A stretch of 64,000 nucleotides of DNA from positions 186,001-250,000 of the forward strand of contig CAXNMJ010000002.1 of assembly GCA_964203655.1 (NCBI GenBank), written 5' to 3'. Position 1 is the stretch's first letter; every line of letters begins with the position of its first letter. The DNA comes from BACL27 sp947488385. Its GTDB lineage: Bacteria; Actinomycetota; Acidimicrobiia; Acidimicrobiales; Ilumatobacteraceae. The notes under the pieces were generated by a model. It did not search any database, was not told the origin of the DNA, and saw only the letters and a list, made by a program, of their open reading frames with translations. A program made the translations under genes and the position numbers. Below are positions 7,919-16,693 of the stretch, in pieces.

Positions 7919-9861
7919 GCGGCACGATAGGTCGTGCGTTTCTTCTAGTCGGTTTCATCGGGGCGATTTTTGGTGCGTTCGCTGCTGTCGCAGGTGCGCG
8001 CAGAAATGATCAACAAATCATTCGTTTGATTCCGCGATTCGCGACGCTGATATTTGCGGCCGCAGTCGGTGCATTCGCAGCGATGGAATACGCGATGATC
8101 ACTCGCGACTTCTCGTTGGCGTATGTGCAAAAAGTGGGATCGTGGTCGACTCCGGCGCTTTATAACTTCGCCGCAGTGTGGAGCGCACTTGAAGGTTCAA
8201 TTTTGATGTGGGTATTGGTTCTTGCCGGATACACCATGGCTGTTGCAATTTGGGTACGCAAACGAATGCAAGACGTGATCGCAACGTGGGCGCTGGGCGT
8301 GATGTTTATAGTCTGCGCATTCTTTTTTCTAGTTTCGTTCTTTCCTGCAGATCCATTTGCGCTTGGCCCCCCAGGAGTTTTAGACGGGCCAGGACCGAAC
8401 CCACTGTTGCAAAATCACATTTTGGTGATGTTTCATCCACCAATTTTGTATCTCGGTTACGTCGGGGTCACGGTGCCGTTTGCTTTTGCAATCGCGGCAC
8501 TGATCACGGGTCGCGTCGGTGAAGGTTGGCTTGTCGCAACACGACGTTGGTCGCTTTTTGCGTGGGGTTTTTTAACTTTTGGTATTGCACTTGGCAGTTG
8601 GTGGAGTTACGAAGTCTTGGGATGGAGCGGTGTGTGGGCATGGGATCCGGTCGAAAACGCTTCGCTTCTGCCTTGGATAACAGGAACTGCATACATACAT
8701 TCGGTGCTGGTGCAAGAGCGCCGTGGCATGTTGCGCGTTTGGAATATTTCTTTGTTGGTCGCCACATTCAGTCTGACAATTTTGGGAACTTTCTTAACAC
8801 GCTCTGGAGTTCTTAACAGCGTTCACGCGTTTAGCGAAAGCGGAATCGGAGCATGGTTCTTGGCGATGTTTGCTGTCGTGTTGGTTGTCTCAGTTGGCTT
8901 GATTGGTTGGCGCGGCGACAAACTTCGTAGCCCTGGCGTTATTGATTCACCATTGTCGCGCGAGGCTGCATTTTTGGCGAACAATGTTTTGTTCGCAATT
9001 TTCGCCTTCGTCGTATTGCTAGGCACAGTGTTTCCGTTAATCATTGAAGCCTTGCAAGATCGACAGATTGCAGTTGGTGCACCGTTCTTTGACAAACTCT
9101 CCATGCCAATCGGCTTGGCGTTGCTCACTTTGATGGCGATCGCGCCGGTGCTGCCGTGGCGTAAAGCCTCAACCGAAACTTTGCGCGACCGACTTTTTTG
9201 GCCGGCGTGGTGTGGTGTGGCGGCACTTGTAGCAAGTTTGTTGTTGGGTAGCTATGGAGTTGCCCCGCTATTGACGTTTACTCTTGGCGGAGTTGCGTCG
9301 GGCGCGGCGATGCGTCAAGTGGTTTTGGCAACTCGGCGTCAAGGACTTCGTGGTCTTGTTGGCCGCGCAAACGGGGGAATGATTGTTCATCTGGGTGTAA
9401 TTCTGATCGCTGTTTCTCTGGGTGCGTCGAATAGTTTCAGCAAGAGTCAAGAACTTTCACTCGTGACAAACGTTGAGGCACAATTTTCGGGCCATACATT
9501 TGAGCTGCGTGACGTCGTTGAAGTTCGAGATGATCGCAGCATCAGTGTGAAGGCGCTTGTTTTGGTGGATGGAAAAAAGATTTATGCTCCGGCGATAACG
9601 AAATACACACGCATCGGCATGAACGTCGGAACTCCATCGGTAAGAACTTCTTTAACAACAGATATTTATTTGACTCTCGAGCCACCTGTACGACAAGACT
9701 CAAATGAAGCGCGGATCAAAGTGTTTATTAAACCGATGATCACTTGGTTATGGATTGGTACCGCACTAATGGCCATTGGCACCGTACTTGCTGCTTTTCC
9801 GGGTCGTCGACGAAAACCAACCGAGCCAACAAGCGCACCAGTCGAGGTGACTAAGTCTTGA
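7897..9861 (+). CDS. ccmF: cytochrome c heme lyase subunit CcmF
   Basis: A 654-residue polytopic protein of the heme-handling family. The WWD region reads GSWWSYEVLGWSGVWAWDP near residues 231-249 and is followed by VENASLLPWI. Other CcmF landmarks are the N-terminal ALEGSILMW, NPLLQNHILVMFHPP, the run ILGTFLTRSGVLNSVHAF, and a periplasmic C-terminal domain before a last helix and a basic tail. Known: CcmF with CcmH ligates heme to apocytochrome CXXCH motifs outside the membrane. Its ATG lies 22 nt inside ccmE and its stop overlaps the ccmG start. Confidence 0.95.
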   Translation: MLASAGISGTIGRAFLLVGFIGAIFGAFAAVAGARRNDQQIIRLIPRFATLIFAAAVGAFAAMEYAMITRDFSLAYVQKVGSWSTPALYNFAAVWSALEGSILMWVLVLAGYTMAVAIWVRKRMQDVIATWALGVMFIVCAFFFLVSFFPADPFALGPPGVLDGPGPNPLLQNHILVMFHPPILYLGYVGVTVPFAFAIAALITGRVGEGWLVATRRWSLFAWGFLTFGIALGSWWSYEVLGWSGVWAWDPVENASLLPWITGTAYIHSVLVQERRGMLRVWNISLLVATFSLTILGTFLTRSGVLNSVHAFSESGIGAWFLAMFAVVLVVSVGLIGWRGDKLRSPGVIDSPLSREAAFLANNVLFAIFAFVVLLGTVFPLIIEALQDRQIAVGAPFFDKLSMPIGLALLTLMAIAPVLPWRKASTETLRDRLFWPAWCGVAALVASLLLGSYGVAPLLTFTLGGVASGAAMRQVVLATRRQGLRGLVGRANGGMIVHLGVILIAVSLGASNSFSKSQELSLVTNVEAQFSGHTFELRDVVEVRDDRSISVKALVLVDGKKIYAPAITKYTRIGMNVGTPSVRTSLTTDIYLTLEPPVRQDSNEARIKVFIKPMITWLWIGTALMAIGTVLAAFPGRRRKPTEPTSAPVEVTKS

Positions 9862-10409
9862 AATCTCAAAACTTGGTGAAGATTGTTTCTGCGTGTGTCG
9901 GCGTTGTTGTCGCTCTATTGTTTTTGGTTTTAGTCGTCTCTGAACCAGATCAAGGTGCTGTTGCCAAGTCGCCCTTGCTTGGTCAGCCAGCACCATCGGT
10001 TGCAAGCACAACGATCGACGGCGAGCCGTTCGCTCTCGAGCGGCGCAAAGGGTCATGGGTTGTATTGAACTTTTTCAACTCAACTTGTGTGCCATGCATC
10101 AATGAACATGATCTACTCGTTGAGTTTGCTGCAAGCGAGTTGGCCAATGCGAATGCCGCCGAGCTTTACACGATCATCAACGACGACAGTTCAGATGCGG
10201 TGCGAGACTTTTTTACGAAAAACGGCGGAACGTGGCCAAAGATCACCGATGACAACGGCACAATTGCCGTCGCTTTTGGTGTGGCGCGAGTACCAGAAAC
10301 GTGGATCATTGATCCAAATGGAATCGTTCGTTTGCGAATCACTGGCGAATTGAGCGCGGGGCTATTAACTGAACAAGTCAATCGATTGCGCGAAGAGTTC
10401 GTTTCATGA
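9858..10409 (+). CDS. ccmG: CcmG/DsbE-like membrane-anchored thioredoxin
   Basis: 183 residues with one N-terminal anchor (IVSACVGVVVALLFLVLVV) and a thioredoxin fold carrying CVPC at residues 77-80 (NFFNSTCVPCINEH). The cis-Pro loop is RVPETWIIDPNG. Known: CcmG reduces apocytochrome or CcmH thiols so heme can be attached. The TTG start overlaps the ccmF stop (TTGA) and the stop overlaps the ccmH ATG (ATGA). No CcdA/DsbD electron donor lies in this window. Confidence 0.88.
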   Translation: MKSQNLVKIVSACVGVVVALLFLVLVVSEPDQGAVAKSPLLGQPAPSVASTTIDGEPFALERRKGSWVVLNFFNSTCVPCINEHDLLVEFAASELANANAAELYTIINDDSSDAVRDFFTKNGGTWPKITDDNGTIAVAFGVARVPETWIIDPNGIVRLRITGELSAGLLTEQVNRLREEFVS

Positions 10410-10894
10410 AGACTCGCAAGTCAATCTGGCTGGCAATGTTTTTGTTGGTGGGTGTGTTGCTTGTGTTTGGCGCGAGTCGCTCTGGTGGCCCACTAACGCA
10501 ACAAGATCGAATCGATGCAATTACGTTGAACCTGGCGTGCCCAACTTGTTCGGGTGAAAGCATTTACGTTTCACGAGCACCGGCTGCAGAGTCGATTCGC
10601 AGTGAGGTTGCACGTCAGGTCGCCTCAGGCTTGCGCACAGACGATGAAATTGTGAGTTATATCGAGCAGCGCTTTGGCGGCCAAGTATTGCTCGTGCCTC
10701 GTGCATCTGGTGTCGATTCTTTGGTTTGGGCTTTGCCTGTTGCTGCGTTGATCTTTTCGGCATTTTTGTTGTTCACCGCGTTTTCAAAATGGCGGACAAA
10801 CAAACCGACTTCGCCAACTCTTGAAGACGAACAAATTGTTGCCCAAGCGCTGAAAAGCCAAGCTGATACTGAAAGTAAGAGCGAAAGTCAATGA
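10406..10894 (+). CDS. ccmH: cytochrome c maturation thioredoxin-like protein CcmH
   Basis: 162 residues. An N-terminal signal/anchor is followed by the CcmH redox motif LACPTCSGES, equivalent to the family LRCPxCxxQ. Next come SIRSEVARQVASGLRTDDEIVSYIEQRFG and a C-terminal membrane helix. The Arg usually preceding the first Cys is Ala here. Known: CcmH keeps apocytochrome thiols reduced and works with CcmF. Start and stop overlap their neighbours in ATGA junctions. Confidence 0.9.
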   Translation: MKTRKSIWLAMFLLVGVLLVFGASRSGGPLTQQDRIDAITLNLACPTCSGESIYVSRAPAAESIRSEVARQVASGLRTDDEIVSYIEQRFGGQVLLVPRASGVDSLVWALPVAALIFSAFLLFTAFSKWRTNKPTSPTLEDEQIVAQALKSQADTESKSESQ

Positions 10895-11637
10895 GCGATA
10901 ACTCGGTGTTGCTGGTGCAATTGCAAGAGCAGCGTGAGTTTTTGCTCAAGTCGTTGCGCGATCTCGAGCAAGAACATAAGTTTGGCGATTTAGACGATCA
11001 AGATTATGAATCGCTGCGCAAAGACTATGTTTCACGCACCGCTCTTGTAATCAAACAGATCGAAAGTTTGAATGCCGATAAGCAAGTGCCGCAACGAGAG
11101 CCAAAACCGCAGAGTTTTCGGCGCTCCGCAATGACTGCTTTGATTGTTTTAGTTTTTGCCAGTTTGGCTGGTTGGTTTGTCGCTGCGCAGTCAGGTCAAC
11201 GACTTTCGGGCGACTCTTTAGCCGGCTCAATTGAAGATTCAACAGCCTCGATACTTTCGCGGGCCCGGGCAACAAACTTTGTTGACCCCAAGGCGGCAAT
11301 TGAGTTGTATACCGAAGTCTTGGCAATCGACCCAGACAATGTCGAGGCACTTACTTATCGGGCATGGTTGCTGGCACTGATTTCGCGCAATGCGGGTGAC
11401 GAAGTAAAGCAACTTGCATTTAATTCAGCCTCAAATGATTTGAAGCGAGCGATCGCGCTTGACTCGGAGTATCCAGATGCGCATTGTTTTTTAGGCATCA
11501 CACTTTTTCGTTTGGCTGGCGACCCACAAGGAGCAAAAGAACAGTTGACAATTTGCTCGGCGAAGAATCCGCCTGCTGAAGTTAAAGGATTCGTCGACTC
11601 AATCGTCGCTGAAGTCGACGCTGCGCTTCAAGAATAA
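10891..11637 (+). CDS. ccmI: CcmI-like TPR protein
   Basis: 248 residues. The N-terminal coiled-coil stretch (LLKSLRDLEQEHKFGDLDDQDYESLRKDY) is the CcmI/CycH signature. A membrane helix (TALIVLVFASLAGWFVAAQ) and a C-terminal tetratricopeptide-like domain follow (IELYTEVLAIDPDNVEALTYRAWLLA). Known: the TPR part of CcmI chaperones apocytochrome c to CcmFH. It closes the operon, 3 bp from the convergent phosphatase gene. Confidence 0.8.
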   Translation: MSDNSVLLVQLQEQREFLLKSLRDLEQEHKFGDLDDQDYESLRKDYVSRTALVIKQIESLNADKQVPQREPKPQSFRRSAMTALIVLVFASLAGWFVAAQSGQRLSGDSLAGSIEDSTASILSRARATNFVDPKAAIELYTEVLAIDPDNVEALTYRAWLLALISRNAGDEVKQLAFNSASNDLKRAIALDSEYPDAHCFLGITLFRLAGDPQGAKEQLTICSAKNPPAEVKGFVDSIVAEVDAALQE

Positions 11638-11640
11638 AAA

Positions 11641-12108
11641 TCAGTCGTCGATTTCTGGCGGCGCGAGGGCAACTGCCGATTTGAAACCGCGATTAGTTCG
11701 CTCGACAACCCAGACAGAGGCTTTGCGCCAATCTGGCTTTGATTCGATCTTCATTCCGCGACGCTCGAGTGTCTTGATTAGTTCTGGAATCATGTCACCG
11801 TGGCTAGACAAGACAGTTGAATCTTCAACTTCTTCGGCGATCTCTAACATGTCGGCAACATCACCATGTTCGTAAAGCCGCTTGTCAATTTCGACGCGAA
11901 GTTTTGCTTTCTTGGCCAATGGCTCAAGGGTTTGAAAACATCTCGTCGCTGGGCTAGAGATCAACTTGGTGACTTTAAGTTTGTAAAGACTCTCAGCGAG
12001 AAGTTCTGCTTGCTTCCAACCCGTATCGCTGAGCGGGCGAAGGTCATCTTCGTCGTGCCATTCACTGCGTTTGCCTGCTTTGGCGTGTCGCACTAAGTAA
12101 ATAGTCAC
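11641..12108 (-). CDS. sixA: SixA-like histidine phosphatase
   Basis: A histidine-phosphatase-superfamily protein with the RHG-type motif near the N-terminus as YLVRHAKAG and a C-terminal SSHGDMIPELI. The RHAKA form and the small size are typical of the SixA branch, which dephosphorylates phosphohistidine. The target here is unknown. I chose the GTG start at 12108 because it begins right at the first beta strand. An in-frame TTG at 12153 would add 15 residues and leave only 22 bp to the divergent gene. Confidence 0.75.
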   Translation of the reverse strand: MTIYLVRHAKAGKRSEWHDEDDLRPLSDTGWKQAELLAESLYKLKVTKLISSPATRCFQTLEPLAKKAKLRVEIDKRLYEHGDVADMLEIAEEVEDSTVLSSHGDMIPELIKTLERRGMKIESKPDWRKASVWVVERTNRGFKSAVALAPPEIDD

Positions 12109-12175
12109 AGCGAAAATGTATCTTTCTTTGACGAAGATAAACGCATGTTGCAAAGAATTAAGGCAGAATTAAGCA

Positions 12176-12787
12176 ATGGGATTTTTCGACCGTAATCGCG
12201 ATGAGTTGGCCGCTAAGGGGTTTGATGAGTCGCGTCTGCCACCAGGTCAGTATCTAACCGATCGCTTTCCGGTTTTGCATGTTGGTGAAGTACCAACATA
12301 TAAACCAGGCGAGTGGAGTTTGACAATCGACGGTCTAGTTGAAAAACCATTCACGCTCACGCTCGACGAGCTGAGAGATTTACCGGCCACAAAAATCACG
12401 ACCGATATTCACTGTGTTACGAAGTGGTCAAAGTTTGATACGACATGGACTGGTGTGCGAGTAAAAGACTTGTTTGAGCGTGCAAAAATTTCTTCATCTG
12501 CAACTCATGTAATGGGCCATGCCGAATACGGTTACACCGCCAACTTGCCGCTCGCCGACATCATGCGCGACGATTCATTGGTTGTCTATTCGTATGAAGA
12601 CGCAGACATTGACCCGATTCACGGCGGGCCAGTGCGACTGTTGATTCCGCAGTTGTATTTCTGGAAGTCGCCAAAGTGGTTGCGCCGATTAGAGCTGATT
12701 CCGGCGGATGCACCCGGATTTTGGGAAGAAAACGGTTACCACATGTATGGCGACCCGTTTTTAGAACAAAGATTTTGGGGCGACTAG
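12176..12787 (+). CDS. sulfite-oxidase-like molybdopterin-dependent oxidoreductase
   Basis: 203 residues of the SUOX/YuiH-type molybdopterin domain, without a signal peptide or heme domain. Landmarks: WSLTIDGLVEKPFTLTLDEL, the cofactor Cys in DIHCVTKWSKFDTTWTGV (near residue 79), HGGPVRLLIPQLYFWKSPKW, and a C-terminal FWEENGYHMYGDPFLEQRF. Known: the Cys co-ordinates molybdenum. The substrate of this short cytosolic branch is not known, and true sulfite oxidase activity should not be assumed. No molybdopterin biosynthesis gene is in the window. Confidence 0.85.
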   Translation: MGFFDRNRDELAAKGFDESRLPPGQYLTDRFPVLHVGEVPTYKPGEWSLTIDGLVEKPFTLTLDELRDLPATKITTDIHCVTKWSKFDTTWTGVRVKDLFERAKISSSATHVMGHAEYGYTANLPLADIMRDDSLVVYSYEDADIDPIHGGPVRLLIPQLYFWKSPKWLRRLELIPADAPGFWEENGYHMYGDPFLEQRFWGD

Positions 12788-12810
12788 TTCGCGATAATAA
12801 CAATCGATAA

Positions 12811-13635
12811 TTAAATAGTCGTTGCGCAAAAAGTGTCGCCCATTGGCAGCGACGACGAAAGTTCTGGGTTCGTTTCGCCGTAGAGAGCAGTCAACATTCC
12901 TTTGACCATGCCGCGATCAACAGCGCAGATAACAGGGTGTTCAATTGCCAAGTCGCCGAACGGGCAGTGGTTGTTGACGATTCGAAGTTGATTGTTGCGC
13001 TGATCAGTGTGCGCAGCAAAACCATGAGCTGTGAGTGCGTCGGCTACTGCTTGCAACGCAGAGCGAAGAGAGCGCTGAGTTTGATTTGCGTCGTAGCCCG
13101 TGAGGCTTGTCGCCATTGCTCGGCCGTATTGTTGGCCAACTTCTTCGGCCATCAGAGTTGCCGCTTGTGGTGTCAACAGCGTTAGAGCTTTGCCCAGAAG
13201 CGACAAAACCAAATCATCGCTGCGAACCGGAAATTCAAGCGACTGATTGGGGTTGGTTGCGGTGTAGTGCTTTGAAGGTCGACCTGCGCCCGCGCCGTCT
13301 TGTCGCGCAATTTGCACCTCAAGATATCCACCTGCGGCAAGTTTGTCGAGGTGATGGCGCGCGACATTTGCATGTAGCTCGAATTTGTCGGCAACTTCGC
13401 TGGCGGTCACACCGTCTTTTGATTCGCGCGTAAACAAGTAGATGGCTCGTCGAGTCGGGTCGCCGAACGCAGATGTGATTGCTGACACGGTGGAGGTGAA
13501 ATCACTGTTGTTGAGTGGACCAACGGCGTCACGGCTTGTTTCGCGATTTGGCTCGTGATTTTGCTCGCGGGCCCCAGAAGTTTGGCTGTCAATCGGCGAT
13601 TTACGGCTCACGAGAGATATTCTACCTATAGCCAT
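12811..13635 (-). CDS. sufR: SufR-like iron-sulfur-sensing HTH repressor
   Basis: 274 residues. A winged helix domain (AFGDPTRRAIYLFTRES... VTASEVADKFELHANVARHHLDKLAAGGYLE, about residues 58-108) precedes a ligand domain. A C-terminal Cys cluster reads HCPFGDLAIEHPVICAVDRG, giving a C-x12-C spacing, plus a later Cys in DTFCATT. That pattern is the SufR type, where a [4Fe-4S] or [2Fe-2S] cluster tunes repression of suf genes. Supporting context: the divergent neighbour 40 bp away is the Fe-S carrier Mrp. No suf operon is in the window, so its target set is inferred. An in-frame GTG at 13611 is an alternative start. Confidence 0.65.
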   Translation of the reverse strand: MAIGRISLVSRKSPIDSQTSGAREQNHEPNRETSRDAVGPLNNSDFTSTVSAITSAFGDPTRRAIYLFTRESKDGVTASEVADKFELHANVARHHLDKLAAGGYLEVQIARQDGAGAGRPSKHYTATNPNQSLEFPVRSDDLVLSLLGKALTLLTPQAATLMAEEVGQQYGRAMATSLTGYDANQTQRSLRSALQAVADALTAHGFAAHTDQRNNQLRIVNNHCPFGDLAIEHPVICAVDRGMVKGMLTALYGETNPELSSSLPMGDTFCATTI

Positions 13636-13675
13636 AGTGTTTATTTTTCAAGCGAGTTGATCGGAACAAGCCCCC

Positions 13676-14824
13676 ATGTCATTGCCAACAGTTGAACAGC
13701 TAATTGATGCATTGCGTCCGGTGCAAGACCCTGAATTGAATCGTTCGATTGTCGACCTCGGTATGGTGCGCGATGTCGAGATTCAAAAATCTGGTGCTGT
13801 TTCGCTGACAGTCGTGCTGACAATTGCCGGATGTCCGTTGCGAAACGAGATTCAAACGCGAGTCAACACCGCATTGCGTGCGCTTGATGGTGTCAAAGAT
13901 GTCGCGTTGAATTTTGGTGTGATGAACGATGCTGAGCGAGCAAAAGTTCGCGAGCTCGTGCACGGGGATCCTGCTTCAACTGCTGGTAGCACTCCGGCGC
14001 AGGGGCACTCTCAAGGTCGCACGATTTCATTTGCACAACCCGGATCAAAGACTCGTCCGATTTTAATTTCATCTGGCAAAGGTGGAGTTGGCAAGAGCAG
14101 CGTGACCACGAATCTTGCTGTTGCTCTTGCTGCTGCTGGTTACAAAGTTGGCGTCGTGGATGCTGACATTTACGGCTACTCAATTCCGCGCATGTTGGGA
14201 ACCGACCGCGATCCGGTTGTGATCGACAACATGTTGTTGCCACCCGAGGCGTGGGGCGTGCGATGCATTTCAATTGGCTACTTTGTTCCGGAAGGCCAGG
14301 CCGTCGTTTGGCGCGGTCCGATGTTGCACAAAGCACTCGAACAATTTTTGACAGACGTTTATTGGGATGAACCTGATTTCTTGCTGATCGATATGCCGCC
14401 AGGTACTGGCGACATTGCGTTGAGCCTTAGCCAGTATTTGCCACGTGCCGAAGTTCTTGTGGTCACAACGCCACAAGTCGCTGCGCAAAAAGTTGCACGA
14501 CTTTCGGCGGCGATGGCGGCGAAAGTAAATCTTCCAGTGCGAGGAATCATCGAAAATATGTCGTGGTTCATCGGTGAAGACAAACAGCGTTACGAACTGT
14601 TTGGCAGTGGCGGTGGACAGTTGCTGGCCGACGAATTGAAGATTCCGCTGTTGGCGCAGATTCCGTTGGTAGAGCAGCTTCGAGAAGGTGGCGACACCGG
14701 TCGACCAATCGCAGCAATAGCCCCGCAATCCGAAGTCGGTCAGATCTTCGCGCAACTTGCCAAGCGCATCGCCGAGGACATGAAGCCCAAGAAGGTTTTC
14801 AGCGCCGCGCTGAAAGTTAATTAG
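13676..14824 (+). CDS. mrp: Mrp/ApbC-family iron-sulfur cluster carrier ATPase
   Basis: 382 residues. The N-terminal MIP18/DUF59 domain (VEQLIDALRPVQDPELNRSI) spans about residues 1-90. A deviant Walker A P-loop NTPase domain (SSGKGGVGKSSVTTNLAVAL, near residue 135) follows, with DADIYGYSIPRMLG, LLIDMPPGTGD and VTTPQVAAQKVARLS. Known: Mrp-type ATPases bind and transfer Fe-S clusters. The usual CxxC after NMS is absent here (ENMSWFIGEDKQRYELFGSGGG region); actinobacterial homologues as I recall them also lack it. It is divergent from the SufR-like regulator. Confidence 0.92.
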   Translation: MSLPTVEQLIDALRPVQDPELNRSIVDLGMVRDVEIQKSGAVSLTVVLTIAGCPLRNEIQTRVNTALRALDGVKDVALNFGVMNDAERAKVRELVHGDPASTAGSTPAQGHSQGRTISFAQPGSKTRPILISSGKGGVGKSSVTTNLAVALAAAGYKVGVVDADIYGYSIPRMLGTDRDPVVIDNMLLPPEAWGVRCISIGYFVPEGQAVVWRGPMLHKALEQFLTDVYWDEPDFLLIDMPPGTGDIALSLSQYLPRAEVLVVTTPQVAAQKVARLSAAMAAKVNLPVRGIIENMSWFIGEDKQRYELFGSGGGQLLADELKIPLLAQIPLVEQLREGGDTGRPIAAIAPQSEVGQIFAQLAKRIAEDMKPKKVFSAALKVN

Positions 14825-14921
14825 CTATTAGAAATTAGATAGAAGTCAGATCTCGCGGGATTTGGGCGTTGCGCCTAGTGTGTTGATTAGCAATATTTCT
14901 CAATAACGAAAGAAGTGAACA

Positions 14922-15158
14922 GTGGATATTCGAATCGGCGTTACTCATGCTCCGCGAGAGATCTCTCTCGAAATGCCCGATGACGACAAAGCAGTCGCCA
15001 AAGTTCGGGCTGCTGTTGAATCGGCACTTGAAGGTAAGTCACCTGTGCTTTGGCTGACCGACAAGCGTGGAAAAGAAACGGCTATTCCTGCCGCAAAAAT
15101 CGCCTTTGTTGAATTCGGCGCGCCAAACGGTGATCGCAAGATGGGTTTCGGCAGTTAG
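14922..15158 (+). CDS. DUF3107 family protein
   Basis: A 78-residue protein matching the small actinobacterial DUF3107 family: IGVTHAPREISLE at the N-terminus and KIAFVEFGAP near the end. The function of the family is not established. The start is a GTG preceded by GAAAGAAGTG. It sits 12 bp upstream of the pdtaS-type kinase gene. Confidence 0.8.
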   Translation: MDIRIGVTHAPREISLEMPDDDKAVAKVRAAVESALEGKSPVLWLTDKRGKETAIPAAKIAFVEFGAPNGDRKMGFGS

Positions 15159-15170
15159 TTTCGAGTTTTT

Positions 15171-16673
15171 ATGCCGACGCTTGTTGAAATTGCTCACGAA
15201 CACAGCAATCTCAATGAAGAGGCACTTGACCATTTAAATTTGTTGCTCTCCGAGTGGGGCATGCTCGCAGACTTTTGTTTTGCCGACATGTTGCTTTACT
15301 TGCGGATGCCAAATTCGCAGTTCATTGTTGCGGCCCAAGTGCGCGCCGCAACAGGGCAGACGCTTTACGACACCGACTTGGTTGGCGTTTCTGCTGATGC
15401 GGTCGAGCGAGCGATGATTGATCAAGCATTTACGACTGCAAAAGTCGTGACAGGTGAAATCAAAGTTGAGACTGTCTCTGAGCCTGTGAACCTGATGGCA
15501 ATTCCAGTGCGATTCGAAAATCAAGTGATCGCAGTGTTGACTCGCGAGTGGTCGCAGCGCTCGGGTCGTAAACCCGGCCAACTAGAGCGCATGTATCTGA
15601 CGATTTTCGATGAATTCACGAAGATGATTTCAAACGGTCTCTTTCCGTTTGCGGGTCGAGGAGCAGACGCGACCGTGGCACCGCGAGTGGGAGACGGTGT
15701 AGTCGTGCTTGATGCCGAAACGCGGGTGCGTTATGCATCCCCGAACGCCGTGTCGGCGATGCATCGGGTAGGCGTTAGCGCAAATGCAGTTGGTCAGACA
15801 TTGGCCGAACTTGGTGTAGCTGAAACTGCGGCGCGTCATGCGTTCGAACGACGTGAGCCCGTGATTGAAGAGTTCGAACAAACTGCAGAAGTGACATTGC
15901 TGACGCGCACGATTCCGACATTGAAGCGATCGGGGCGACAAGTCGTTGTAACTGGCGGGGTCGTGTTGCTGCGCGACGTTTCAGAGTTGCGCCGTCGAGA
16001 TCGACTGTTGCTGACAAAAGATGCGACGATTCGTGAGATTCACCATCGTGTGAAAAATAATTTGCAGACGATTTCTTCGTTGTTGAGATTGCAGGCGCGT
16101 CGACTCAAAAGCCCAGAAGCGATCTCGGCGATTGCTGAATCGGTGCGCAGAATTCGCACAATTGCTCTCGTGCACGAGACGCTCTCGCGCGAGGCTGGAG
16201 AAGATATTGCGTTCATTGAGATTGTGCGCCCATTGTTGCGACTTGTCGAAGAAGGTCTGCAGTCAAAGGATCGTCCGGTCAAGTTTGATGTGGTGGGTGA
16301 TGGTGGACGCTTGCCCGCGATTGTTGCAACCCCGCTGTCGGTTGTGATTCTTGAACTTTTACAGAACGCGGTTGACCATGGTTTTCCTGAAGGTAGCCAG
16401 GGTGGTTCTGTTCTCGTGACTCTTGGCAGCAACCATGATCACGCATTAACCGTTCAGGTGATCAACAACGGTCGTGGACTCAAGCCCGATTTTGAAATGT
16501 CGAAAGTTACAGGTCTGGGTTTGTCGATTGTGCGCACGCTTGTGACTACAGAACTTGCTGGAACAATTCAGATGCGAGCCGGCAATGTCGGTGACTCAAC
16601 GAAAGATTTGATAATTGCCCGCGATGGTGACGGAACCGTGGTCGAGCTAGTAATCCCAGTCGCTCGCGACTAG
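15171..16673 (+). CDS. pdtaS: PdtaS-type sensor histidine kinase
   Basis: 500 residues. Order: an N-terminal GAF-like domain (about 1-150), a PAS-like domain (DGVVVLDAETRVRYASPNAVSAM, about 170-280), a HisKA_2 helix with IHHRVKNNLQTISSLLRLQARR (phospho-accepting His near residue 291) and an HATPase_c domain (VVILELLQNAVDHGF; GLGLSIVRTLV). Known: PdtaS phosphorylates the antiterminator PdtaR in mycobacteria. No response regulator is in this window. No membrane segment is seen, so it is a cytosolic sensor. It is convergent with whiB, as the mycobacterial pdtaS/whiB1 pair is adjacent. Confidence 0.9.
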   Translation: MPTLVEIAHEHSNLNEEALDHLNLLLSEWGMLADFCFADMLLYLRMPNSQFIVAAQVRAATGQTLYDTDLVGVSADAVERAMIDQAFTTAKVVTGEIKVETVSEPVNLMAIPVRFENQVIAVLTREWSQRSGRKPGQLERMYLTIFDEFTKMISNGLFPFAGRGADATVAPRVGDGVVVLDAETRVRYASPNAVSAMHRVGVSANAVGQTLAELGVAETAARHAFERREPVIEEFEQTAEVTLLTRTIPTLKRSGRQVVVTGGVVLLRDVSELRRRDRLLLTKDATIREIHHRVKNNLQTISSLLRLQARRLKSPEAISAIAESVRRIRTIALVHETLSREAGEDIAFIEIVRPLLRLVEEGLQSKDRPVKFDVVGDGGRLPAIVATPLSVVILELLQNAVDHGFPEGSQGGSVLVTLGSNHDHALTVQVINNGRGLKPDFEMSKVTGLGLSIVRTLVTTELAGTIQMRAGNVGDSTKDLIIARDGDGTVVELVIPVARD

Positions 16674-16693
16674 ACGATCAGGCAATTAGGCGA

